Assembly: GCF_000003815.2 (NCBI RefSeq)
Contig: NC_049992.1
Location: 10,045,407 to 10,109,406 of the forward strand
Length of the DNA stretch: 64,000 nt
From: Branchiostoma floridae
Taxonomy: Eukaryota; Chordata; Leptocardii; Amphioxiformes; Branchiostomatidae
Direction of reading: 5' to 3'
Below, one piece after another: positions 1 through 10,641 of this stretch. The position numbers were made by a program, and so were the translations under genes. The notes under the pieces are model-generated. The model searched no databases. It saw only the letters and a list, made by a program, of their open reading frames with translations, and was not told the DNA's origin. The number at the start of each line of letters is the position of its first letter. Position 1 is the stretch's first letter.

Positions 1-604
1 CGGTGTAGACTGTGTCTTCTGAAGCATTGAGGTCATCAGACGAGATGAGTGCGATGAGCTGATCCTTTGTCAGATATAGAAACTCAGGTGTTTTGCTGAC
101 TGATGCAAACTCCTTCATGGCGTACAACTTGGCTTCCTTCTCCAGGTCAGGACAGGATAGCACTCCTCCAAGATGTAACAGTTTAAGACAATTTTTAGCA
201 CTCAGATTGTTGCACGTGAAAGACATGCATGCGCGATACACGGGTTCAATTTGTAGAAAGTTAGCTCCTGCAAGCAGTTTCACAACATTGTCCTCTGTGA
301 TGGTGATTTTGGACGTGTACGCGTAGTCAACAAGGAGCTGCATGGCACCGGCGCTAACCTCGCGAATGGTTATCTTGTTCTCATTGCTCTCACGAAGTCC
401 GTTGCAGAACATGGCGCGAAAGTATCCACTGCAGGCAGCCAGAACATTCCTGTGGCACGGAATCTCTTTCCCGGAGACACAAAGTGTGACATCTATCAGG
501 AGATTGTCAGATCGCAGTTCCTGTAAGCCCTGTAAGAGGGAGCCTGCGTGTTTGTTGTGGCAGAATTCTGACGATCTCTGACCTCCTGCCATCGTACTGT
601 TGTC
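1..604 (-). CDS. Kelch-like BTB/BACK protein, 5' coding exon (partial)
   Basis: The minus strand is open from an ATG at 592 to the window edge, about 197 residues without a stop, so the gene continues to the left. A splice acceptor (ttgcag) ends at 605, so the exon starts at 604 with 12 bases of leader before the ATG. The protein begins MAGGQRSSEFCHNKHAG. A BTB/POZ domain follows at about residues 17-125, with the family signatures DVTLCVSGKEIPCHRNVLAACS, read here as DVTLC plus PCHRNVLAACS, then YFRAMF and LRES. The start of a BACK domain follows (NCLKLLHLGG). Kelch-like proteins of this type usually act as CUL3 ubiquitin-ligase substrate adaptors, with C-terminal Kelch repeats that would lie outside this window. 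Which KLHL it is cannot be decided from this part. Confidence 0.88.
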
Positions 605-1475
605 CTGCAATATAAATATGATATTTCATAAATCAGCTGTACTGCTACATACCAGACAACTTAGTATACATGGATACACTACATGTACTTAATTGCATTT
701 CACAAAGACTGGCTTATTAACTCTTTCAAACATCTGAATAATGTCCAGAAACATAGGGGTCTGAAATCTATTACATGTACTACAAACACTTCAGGTTATT
801 TGTGTCACAAATTTGAATGCCTTCAAAGCCCCAAATCACCCCCCCCCCCCCTCTGCACCTTAAGTACCAGTCGCTCGAAATGTAACATAATTTTGTAGAC
901 ACAATTCCATCTTTGCTGACTTGGTAAATTGTTGGATATCAGAAAAGGAGAACAAAGGACATAAATTGGTACTTACTATGCGTATTCTTATAAATGTTAC
1001 CAGACATTACAGAATGATATGCAAATTGAAAAGTGAGGTATCAAGCAGAACACATTAGCATGACAATCTGTACACACAATTCACATGTAAGTCAACAATG
1101 GAGATCCGAAAACAATTTACATAATGACAACTCACAAATACGACAAGATGGCCACAAGAACAACATTATGCAAATTTTACCTCTCACCTGCAACTCAACA
1201 ATAAGGAACTAATAGAAAATATACATAACAATTAAAAACTGGACAGAATAGAGCACCAAGGAGGTTAAAAAGGATAGCACAGAAACAACATGTAACATTT
1301 CAACGTGTTCAACGTGTTGACAAAGTTGAAACTGTCCACACCCAACCCTTGACTTCGGAAGGAGGATTAATGGTGTGCGCGCGTGTGTGTGCGTGCGTAT
1401 GATCAACGTTATAAAAAACTACCAAAGAGCAACCTCCTTGCAAAGAGGTTTAAAAACTAAATAGGAGCACATGGA

Positions 1476-1511
1476 ACCAAGGAGCTTTTATCAGTATAAA
1501 AGCTCCTTGGT
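1476..1511. repeat. Perfect hairpin, 16-bp arms, 4-base loop
   Basis: ACCAAGGAGCTTTTAT, loop CAGT, then its exact inverse. The arm shares the CCAAGGAG motif with the outer inverted repeats of the surrounding element, so it is probably part of that element rather than a regulatory site. Confidence 0.75.
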
Positions 1512-1916
1512 GGAACCCACAGAAATAATTTGACTTCTGTCCTCCATCTTGGTCAAAACGTTTGTCAGATTCGACAGTGAATTAACGTTGTATTAGTACA
1601 AATGATCTAACGTTAATCCAAATAATTAGGAGGAATTATTTTGCCCAACGAGGCCTCAACAATCAAAGAGGTTATAAAGAGCTTCTATAAAACCTTGCAA
1701 AAACTAAAGGAACTTTCAAAATATGGACCTGCATTTGAAAAAATCGCAAGACGTTTAGCCATTTCTCTTTCTTGTTCAACCATTCAATGGCTATGGCAAC
1801 TTTGACATGGTATATTAGATCAAACAGCAAGTTCTGTTACCTGCAGCAGTTGTTGGCCGATGCACCTAGACTCTCGACCGTCCGCCTCTGGGTCTTCTTC
1901 TGAATGCGTTCCGGCG

Positions 1917-2444
1917 CAGTGACACTGGGAACAAGAAGTGCGGGAAACATCAAAGGGATGTGCCAAATCACCAGCGAAGGGGGTGTAGAATATAAACACC
2001 TGTCACTTGTATTTTTCTACACCAGAAAACCTTGATAAAATGGAAAAAAATGTGAATTAAAAAATAAGCACGAAATGTCTTCCACGATTTTTTTGCGCTT
2101 GTTCTGGTTTTATTGATTATCAAACGTAAGAGTAGAATGTTAATACATTATATGGTTTTGAAATACCCCTTTGAGCGTAAGTGTGGGTCGACCTTGACGG
2201 CGCTGATCACTATTCAGTGCAATGAGGTTATCAATAAAATCAGAAGAAGCGCGTTCGCAGAAGACATTTAGAGCTTCATTCTTTTAATACACCTTTTTTT
2301 TCGTTTTATCAAGATTTTCTGGTGTAGAAAAACACATGTAACGTTACAGTTGAAACTGTTAACAGGTGTTTAACAATCTACAACCCCCTTCGCTGGTGAT
2401 TTGGCACATCCCTTTGAAGTTTCTTTTTGTTTCCAGTGTCACTG
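1917..2444. mobile_element. Foldback / long-TIR non-autonomous DNA element
   Basis: The ends are CAGTGACACTGG and its inverse. The arms match over most of the 528-bp length: both share AAAGGGATGTGCCAAATCACC, split here as AAAGGGATG and CCAAATCACC, and then GCGAAGGGGG, TTCTACACCAGAAAA and an inner stretch around TTTTATTGAT. There is no open reading frame of note. No clear target-site duplication flanks it, so the superfamily is undecided. Confidence 0.8.
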
Positions 2445-3360
2445 TATTGGAGAGGACAAGGTCCTTTTTAACCTCCTTGGAGAGGACGATAACTGAACCA
2501 CAAAAGAAAGCATTCAGCGTTTTTACTTAAATACTGATGTGGTCCGTTTGCCTGTGCTTGTTTGTGCAGTTTGGTATATTTCCGCTAGATGGCGTCCTTG
2601 TACCATAAATGAGAATTCACGATGAAGTTGATCAAGGTGGTTATATGAGTTGATGGACAAGTGGAATAGCGCGACTTATGTGTTATCATTTTCAGATCAC
2701 TTATAATTCTGACATAATACAGAAGACTTATAATACATAACGTTCATAAAACAGCGTCTGCTTTCTTATGACTTAATTTTGACACCCATGCCCACTTCGA
2801 TTTTTGTTAACGTACTAGTAACATCATTTTCTATAATTTGACAACATAAGTCATAACGAAGTTACCTCCAGAAGTAAAAGATATAGAATTCGCTTTGCTA
2901 CACTGTTTTCTGACAACACAATGCACCAAATCTTCAAGCAGATGTCCTTACATCTACTTGGAGACTACAAATAAAACACTAGACAGTTTGTACAGAAAAT
3001 GTTGACTTTATTCCTGACAGCAGCAGACTGTGACATCACCACAGTAGTGACAGTTGGGTCATCTGAGACAACTGTCATCAGTTAACCTTTGACCCCTAGT
3101 AATAATGTCTTACCAACAAAATCACACCTTAGTCTACATAAAACTACAATTTTCAACAAAGTCATAAACAGTTTAGCTTTCTTTCTAATACATGATGCAA
3201 AAACCAATCCCTTGTTTACTTACTTAAACCTAATCTTTTAATGTATGGGTGGGTGACATGTGTTTCTCAGTTTCTAAGCTATCATAGAATTCAAGATGAA
3301 TGCAGAATTTTCTTTTCTTTGTATCTTCTGTACATAAAGTTCAGTCCCTGGCAGAAATCC

Positions 3361-3526
3361 TAGTCTCCAAGCAGACCCTACGGTGCCTTAGAAATAGTAT
3401 AAAAGCTGGCGAGGGACTTAGTATAGCGGCACCCTCCGGTGCCCGTTTGACTCCCTTTGGCCGGCTATACTCCTTGGCCAGCTTTGATACTATCTCTAAG
3501 GCACCGTGGGGTCTGCTTGGAGACTA
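3361..3526. mobile_element. 166-bp MITE with about 50-bp TIRs
   Basis: It starts TAGTCTCCAAGCAGACCC and ends with the inverse. The left arm ends in AAAGCTGGC and the right arm begins GCCAGCTTT. Flanking TA at both ends fits a TA target duplication, as in Tc1/mariner-type MITEs. Relics of the same family are at about 2952-2966 (ACTTGGAGACTACA) and 28886-28955. Confidence 0.8.
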
Positions 3527-4904
3527 CAGAAATCCATGGTGGGTTACAAGATAATGTTAACAACCTACTCTGTCTCGCAACTTCCCTGAAAATTCTCTCC
3601 AAGAAAGTCAAGTTTGTGCACACAGATTAAATAGCAATGACCCTGATCTTTTCTTAAGGTCTTAATGACCTTGCTACTATAGAGACAGGCATGTTAGTAT
3701 AACGTACCAGGATGTGTAGTACACAAAGGTACTTAGACACTTGCATTGTACAAGAAAATGATGGCTGTGGAATAAATACATTCAAAGTCAAACTGCATTT
3801 TAAGGAAACACCATAATCATTATACAGTGTACTATTTCAAAATGATATGATGATAACTTTAGGGCTAGTCAGTAAGAGGAGAGACCACAAGGACATACAA
3901 ATATAATATGATAAGTGAATTACTCTGTATACAGAGATTGTCCAAGTTATTCATATTCTAAACACAACATTTGATAACTGACGATTTTGGCCTACTAGCA
4001 TTACAGATTACCTGGGTCCCATTCTTTTTAGTTTACCAGGTTTCCCATTCTCATTCCCACACAAAATAAACTAGGATGACACCCAGGCTATATTACAGAT
4101 CTTTTCTGTATACGTGTACAAGTATACAAAGCATATAGATTTTCAGCTTGGAGAAAGAGAAATTCCTCCTAAACAGATGCTCTTATGTTAAAGCATTGGT
4201 TTTCTAAGTTGGTACTTTGCACAATTTTTGCTGATGCCAAAGGCAGGACATGTACTTATTTACTGTTATTGTAAATGTCACTGGATAGAGAAAAAATCTA
4301 GTGTATGGTTGGGTATCAAGAACTATATGGAATTCAGGTACGATCATTATCACTCAGAAATATAGACAACTTCTCAAGTATCTATGGAATAAGCAACCAC
4401 CTAGTACCAACATCAGATGCTAACTGTACAAATATATGATCACATATCTGTAACAATTATTGTGGAATGATCAAGATTTATCAATTCAACTAAAATTTAC
4501 ATCCAGTATTTGCCTTGGTTTACATAACACAACACAGAATACTATGTGTCCATACAAATTTGATCAACCTTATATAGTTGGAAATTTATAACATCAATAA
4601 TATGTACACATAAGAGCCTGCTATGAAGCTATATGCCTAAATTTCTTTTCATTTTTTTCCTTTGTTTTACTGTGAAAAAAAAATTGCAAATGTGTATATT
4701 TGTTTACATGTGAATCACAAAATATTCCACAAAACATAACACCAACCTGGACAAAGAAATCCAGGAAAGAAATATCATCATAATTTCTTGAGCAACGTCT
4801 ATTCTAAAAGTAAAACAAAACTGATAACAAAACCACCAATGCATCAACCGTTATGCATGGGTGTTTACAATCTAGAATGTTTACATCTTGTCACCGTGGC
4901 AACC

Positions 4905-7900
4905 CTACATGGGTAGTAAATGGTCGTCTCTTTCATCATCATCGTCCAGTCCTAGCTGGTCGTCCCCGATGCCCTTGTACGTCCTGGGAGGGCCTGCCTC
5001 CTGGGTTCGACACACCAACTCACAACCGTCCTGGGAGAGAGAACAACAAACGGTCAATAAGTACACTAACTTTTATGATTGGACACGTTAACTATCATTT
5101 ATGACCCACAACAGCAAAGTACCAGTTTTTAAAAGTTATTTTAAACTTTTGACATAAAGTCGAACAAGGCAGTAATAAAAAATGCAATATATTTATAAGG
5201 CCAGATGTTTTCCAGCATTTTGCAAATCAAGATTGACTTGGGCTTAGCAACAAAACTAGACAAATACGTAATATCAATATGATCCATCCAGGTGTTCTCT
5301 AGTTATGCCGGTCTTCTAAACACAAACACACAAGTCATACAAACGCTACCCAAGATATAACCTTCACAGCAAAGGTAACAATGTTCTTACAGCCTGCAAG
5401 TTGCCGAAGTCTTTCCAAAAGCTGAAGTGAGGAATCTGCTCCATGCCTTTGGCGCCCACCACAAAGCGCTGGTACAGGAACCCAAACAGGAAGTAGCAGC
5501 CGACAACAACCACAAATCTGGGAACAAAACATTCATCTGTTTACATATCATCATCGTCTCTCTTCTTCTTATCATTCTTAATAGAGGTGAAGTATTTACC
5601 TCTTTACAATGTCAACATCTTAGCATTGAAATACAAGAACAGTGAATAGAACAGTTTTTAGAAAGGAGTTCAGAAGTCTGTCTAACTAACTTTTATCAAG
5701 AATTTTGAATACAATCTCTATACTGTAGTATACACCGAAAAAAGACCACTCAGGATTGTGGTCTCTTGGGGTTCAGAATTGTGATTTTTCAACACATTTT
5801 TCATCTGAGTAATGTATTTTAGAATCCAGAGGCCTATCCTAAAATCCAATTTACAACTATAGATATGATCTAAAACATCAAGGTTTGCAAATGCAATAAT
5901 GTTGAGTACTCACATAAGAACCAGTACGGAGCCCACACTGAGACCACCGGGTATGGAAGACTTGGCAGAACAGACCACATTGCTATACAGTTCAAACAAG
6001 TAGTAACAATCCTCTTCATTGCTCCTTGTGTGTTCTTCAATAATACTCATGGTTCCCTGTAGAAAGAAAGAAAGAAAAATGGGTAAGCCCTAAAGCATGT
6101 GTATTAAATGTATATGAAATAGCATATTCTAACAAGATGCACATTACAAAAGATAGTGCTTGTTGTTTCTAGCAAACAGCAATGAATTATTTCTCGCATA
6201 CATTTTCAATTTGGACCTTTCCCTTCAAACTCAGTTTGAATTCAACTAAAATGTAAAATGGACAAGTCTGAGGCATTATATACAGTCAAACCTGTCTATA
6301 GCGGCCTCTCAAGGGACTGGCGAAATATGGCCACTAAAATCTTGATCAATTGACCACGAGCAAGTTACATATAATTTCAGTTCCCACTAATCTTTCTCAC
6401 CAAGTAACATTGTCTTGATCGGTAAATTCGCCGACAAAGACTTGCACTTTAAGTTTTTAACGCTCAAGGCATGCATACCTTCCGCTACTGCCAAAATGAC
6501 CCTGTCGTGCACTCCAAGTTCTCACAAACTACAATTTCAAACTCGGTGCAGGGTGACATAAGGCCAACGTATGGTTGCAATAGGCAGTGTTTCTGTATCT
6601 ACGGGACCGGAAATTGTGTGGCCGCGGCCGCGTTGGACAGGTGGCTGCTATAGACTATGCTTAGGTCAATGGGAAAAATCCAAGGGACCGACAAAAAGTG
6701 GCCACTATGGCCAGGTGGCCGCTATGCAAAGGTGGCCACTAATACAGGTTTGACTGTATAACCAAAGTACCGGTAACGCTTTGACGACCACTTACCTCTA
6801 CTGTAGATGAGTCACATAATATCATGATGATAGACGTCCTCTCCAGGCCATTACAGTGACTGTGGTACTTGTCCCCTCCTCGATACTCCAACATCATCCA
6901 GTTGTCTGATAAAGAGGAGACAAACTTATCAGCAGTATTCACATGATGACAAAATCACATGGCAAAAAGATGTTTCAAACATTCAAAGGTTAATGCTAGC
7001 TGACCATATGTGGTGATACAAATAAGGGAACAGTGACTCTGCAATAAAGTCTATCATATACATGGAGAAACGTTACAAAAAGCATGGCCATGAGTCCTTC
7101 TAATAGAATTCATGGTCCAACCCTGATTCTAGACTGGAAGGTCAAGACCCAAGCACTCAGCTAACTAGCAAGTTACTGAAATGGGTTGCAGTCAGAACAA
7201 GATGTTGTCATATGTGGTCTAGTGATCATTTGTTCTTGCTCTTTCGTAATTTTCAAACCTGTGTGTAGGAATGGTAAGAAACAGAAACATGTACTTATTG
7301 TAGAATCGTGGTGCCACAAGATGCATGGTAATTCTTTTGCTTTTTGCATCTCCCTTGTTTGTTGTACCCACACTCAAATTATCGCAAGGTGCCCTGCCGT
7401 ACTTCATAACAAGGCTAAAATGTATTTTGTCTAAGGAGAGCGTCTGCTATTGTTGTGTGATTAGTGACAATGAGGTGTTACCTTTTGTTCTATCCTTTGA
7501 AGTAATGAGCATCAAACAAACTACAAGGCGGTGACATGTACCTGTCACAATTATTGCCATGCATAGCTCGTTCAGTTGTAGACAATGTCTGGATATGTGT
7601 CTGGGATTTTGAAATAAAGAGCAGTGAGTTGTTTAGTTGGGACACAGTCTGAGTGAGGTGACAGACAGAGAAGGCAGCAGAGAGAGTGTCCAACTCACAG
7701 GTCCCGTGCGTGTCAACGGCATGACTGTGTCCTGTGTGTGCTTTCTGATCCTGTAGTCTAAACGTTCCTCGTGCAGCATTCAAAAGAACCTGGGGCCACA
7801 ACATCGGCCCCCTTACATGTGCATTAGGGCTGGGTACCGATACAGAAAATTCAGGTCCAGGTCCGGTTCAGGTCCAAAGGATCAGGTCCAGGTCCGGACC

Positions 7901-9832
7901 TGAACCTGGACCTGATTCAGTATGACTCAAACCAATTGTCCATTTCACTACAAAGAAATCTGTTTGGTGGAGTATTAGACTTACACTGGCGTTTTAAAAT
8001 CCTACAACGCTAACTGCACCTGTACGATTGACTGTAAACCTTGGTAGAAATTACTATAAACTCTACTCTACTTCACTCTTGTCATTTTCTTCCAACTGCA
8101 AGCGCCAAAACGTGTGAATGCCTGATAAAATAATATGTTAATTTTCTAATCGGTCCAACATCCGGTTCACCTAATTTTTTCAGGTCCGGTTTTTCTGGAC
8201 CGGTCCAATAAGAAAAACCGGTTTTGTACTGGTACGCTGTACCGATACCCAGCCCTAATGTGCATACCATACATATAGCACCTTCACTTTTTGTTGGACC
8301 AGTTGGAGAATAGCCTTCTAGAACTTGAACTGGATTTTCAAGACCATTTACTACTACAGAATGAAAAAGAAGTGTACACTTACTGCCTGCCTTGATGTTG
8401 ACTTTACTGATCATACCCAGAGAGTGTTCAGCGCTGCCATTCCTGTCCACCTGTATGATGCCTGCATCTGGCTTACTGGACTCTACAGGGTTACAGATCC
8501 TGGCTTTGTATTCATAGTTGTAGGGATTATCTCTGAACTTGAACCTGTGTGAGTAAAGATTATCATCACTGATGAAAAATGTTTGTTCTTTTGAAATAGT
8601 AATATGAAGTGATGTGTGTCAATATGAAAGACGAAAACCTGCATAAGTTAGAAATCCACTATTCCAATTGATAATGGCTGCCAGCCATGTTCTTGGCAGA
8701 ACCATGATCTTTACAAGAACATGGCAGGCAGTGATTATTCTCCTTCTCTGTTATGCCAATGCTTTTCATGATCAGTGTTTTGTCTCAATTAGGTCACCTT
8801 ATTATATAATAAATGATACTGCAAAATGGTTGCAATAATTTTCTTCTTTACAAATAAAACACAAGAAGAGAGAACAAACAGTCTACTGTTGCCCAGGATT
8901 CGAAACCAGGCCTGCCAGCAAAACAAACACCATAAAGGCTAGGTCAAAAACTCCAGACCCATTGGTGGCACTTAAACTTAAAGTTAAACCCCACTGTTAG
9001 TGTTACACAGATGCACAAAAAAGGGCCTTCCTTGACGACAAAAGGTACTCATGAGTCTTTTTTTCAGTGTGTCTACAATACATTAACCAACAGTACACAG
9101 GAGGTACAATATCTCATCAAACTGCACCTGTGTGACCAACTGGGATTTGTTGACTTAACTTGAGTAATCAGCTAACACCAGACCAGGTTAAATTAGTGCA
9201 AGAAACTTCTACCATTTGTGTTAAACTCCTAATTTACACCTAATTATTTTAGCTGGCCAGAGGCTGAAAAAACTTTGAAACCTTGCTTTTGGTTTAATAC
9301 TAAAAATACTAGGCTTTAATATGTTCTCATCTGAACACATTTACTGTTACTGTTACATTGTTTGTGATCCTATGTTGTGATTTGCAGCAAGATAAATGCA
9401 CGTGGCAAGGGGCGTGTCACATGTGTAAGATTTCAGTATGTACCAGTACATATATGCAGTACATAACTACATTAATAATACACTGGTCTTTTTTTACTAT
9501 CGATTAAAAATGTAACGTTACCACGTTTTTACCACGTAGTTTTCACCACTCTTGCGTTTAATTTTTTTCAAACTTTTAGTTTTACATTATCATGATTGAA
9601 ATAATGAAAAAAAAGAGCTACTCAACTTCCCTCATATAAAAAGGAAGAGTTTCGAAGCAAACTGCTTGAGAAAAGAAGTCACTTACAACTGATTTGCTTT
9701 CGTAAGTGGGGCAAGTCTCTCCAACAATTTCTTCTCCTTGTCCTGCAGTCCTTCTGCCGTGTCAATAACACAGTCCCCTGCTATTCTGGCCACCAAACTG
9801 GCCGCTGCGAAAAGCGCTAGCATATACTGCAT
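4905..9832 (-). CDS. M6PR: Cation-dependent mannose-6-phosphate receptor
   Basis: Six exons join in phase: 9832-9687, 8544-8384, 6905-6796, 6056-5914, 5517-5391 and 5030-4905, total 813 nt or 270 aa (human 277). The product is a type I membrane receptor that carries mannose-6-phosphate-tagged lysosomal hydrolases from trans-Golgi to endosomes. Visible parts are a signal peptide ([19 protein letters not shown]), the lumenal P-type lectin domain, a membrane segment ([18 protein letters not shown]) and a short tail. By alignment from memory with the vertebrate protein, the four ligand residues are kept: Gln in GIIQV, Arg in GLERTS, Glu in SIIEEH and Tyr in CYYLFE. The tail ends [11 protein letters not shown], the acidic-dileucine signal bound by GGA adaptors. 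It is divergent from KIF17, with 809 bp between start codons. Introns hold MITEs. Confidence 0.96.
6283..6756. mobile_element. Tc1/mariner- or pogo-type MITE in M6PR intron 3
   Basis: Termini are CAGTCAAACCTGT and its inverse, with TA on both sides. The ends continue into related TATAGCGGCC / GGTGGCCACTA motifs, and gtggcc(g/a)cta repeats inside the right half. The terminus resembles Tigger/pogo-like elements. Only short spurious reading frames lie inside, so it is non-autonomous. Confidence 0.75.
7825..8257. mobile_element. hAT-type non-autonomous transposon in M6PR intron 2
   Basis: The element begins TAGGGCTGGGTACCGATAC and ends with the near-exact inverse. It is flanked by an 8-bp direct repeat ATGTGCAT (7817-7824 and 8258-8265), the hallmark of hAT insertion. 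The interior has runs of AGGTCCAGGTCCGG-type sequence and their inverse. A degraded relative is at about 14306-14410 in KIF17. Confidence 0.9.
8678..8731. repeat. Imperfect hairpin in M6PR intron 1
   Basis: CTGCCAGCCATGTTCTTG is followed by about 18 bases and the near-inverse CAAGAACATGGCAGGCAG. This is a small inverted repeat with no coding content, probably a remnant of a mobile element. Confidence 0.6.
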
Positions 9833-10641
9833 ATTTGGTCCTGAATAAATACGAATCTATGTTTTAAAAGCTAAGTTGTGAGCGAAAACACGAGCGAAGT
9901 TGTGCCCATGTGGATCACTGACCAAGGCGGAAGTACCTCAACATCACGGAAGAGTCATGTGATTGATGCATCAAAAGAGCCAGACATCTTGTCTCTGATT
10001 GGTCCGTGTATACCTGCACAGGTGACAGAAATATGCTTTCAAAATCACAAATATTCCATACTTGGACAATTTTGTATAATTTTCTGGTCATAAATGATAA
10101 AGTTGACTGATTGAAATATAATGATATGCTCGTGTCTGATAAACCATGCTCAAGTGTAGATTAAAAGTGAAACGGTTTAAAAACTCTTGTAACCAATGAA
10201 GGCCCATGTTACATCTTGCCACAGGAATATTTCCCGTCATGCACAGCGACACATTGATATTTCCTCTCGTTGAAGTCTCGCGAGAGTTGCGGCGAGAGTC
10301 TGGCATACTTTCCGAATCACTGAGCGGAGGCGTCAAAATAATGACGGGCTCCATGGAGAAGCAAACATTCGCTTGAAACTCACCAAAAATTCACCGGCTG
10401 TTCGTAATTTCTCGAAGATTTGGTGAGATAAGACATCATAGATGACCGGGAAACTGTTTTGAGGCTGCATCTCGGGTCGGATCGGACAAAAATGGTTTGA
10501 CAACAAGGAGCAACGTTACGGAAAAGTTTGCCGGTGAGCGATCGATTTGACATTTACAGGTGGTTCAAAACCGAAGAAGTTTGCAACTTTTAGCTCGAAC
10601 TCATCATTTCAGTGACAGCCTGAAACTGTAACAAGAACACG
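9833..10641. promoter_or_regulatory. Divergent promoter region, M6PR / KIF17
   Basis: 809 bp separates the two start codons. CCAAT boxes are seen on the minus strand at 9998-10002 (GATTGG on plus) and on the plus strand at 10194-10198. A GTCATGTGAT at 9954-9963, about 120 bp upstream of the M6PR ATG, resembles the lysosomal-gene CLEAR element with two changes. I saw no TATA box and no clear RFX X-box, which would be expected for a ciliary gene. Promoter activity is inferred from position only. Confidence 0.55.

Larger units (their letters stand above)
1256..2480. repeat. Outer inverted-repeat pair around a nested foldback element
   Basis: The 19-mer CCAAGGAGGTTAAAAAGGA at 1256-1274 is matched by its inverse at 2462-2480. 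Variants of the same motif (AACCTCCTTG, GAGGTTTAAAA) recur at about 1431-1456 and 1668. A perfect 16-bp-arm hairpin lies inside at 1476-1511. This looks like a terminal-inverted-repeat element, or a cluster of them, later hit by the foldback element at 1917-2444. Confidence 0.5.
605..4904. other. Intergenic region and probable M6PR 3'UTR
   Basis: No coding exon is visible here. The region holds a foldback element at 1917-2444 inside a larger inverted-repeat pair (1256-2480), a perfect hairpin at 1476-1511, and a short MITE at 3361-3526. A poly-C run sits at 841-852. On the minus strand an AATAAA (plus TTTATT, 3007-3012) could end the M6PR transcript, giving a 3'UTR of about 1.9 kb. That assignment is a guess. 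Confidence 0.5.

Noticed and set aside
7490..7804. 104-aa minus-strand reading frame in M6PR intron 2
   Set aside because: Neighbouring M6PR exons join in phase without it, composition is not protein-like, and no good splice sites frame it.
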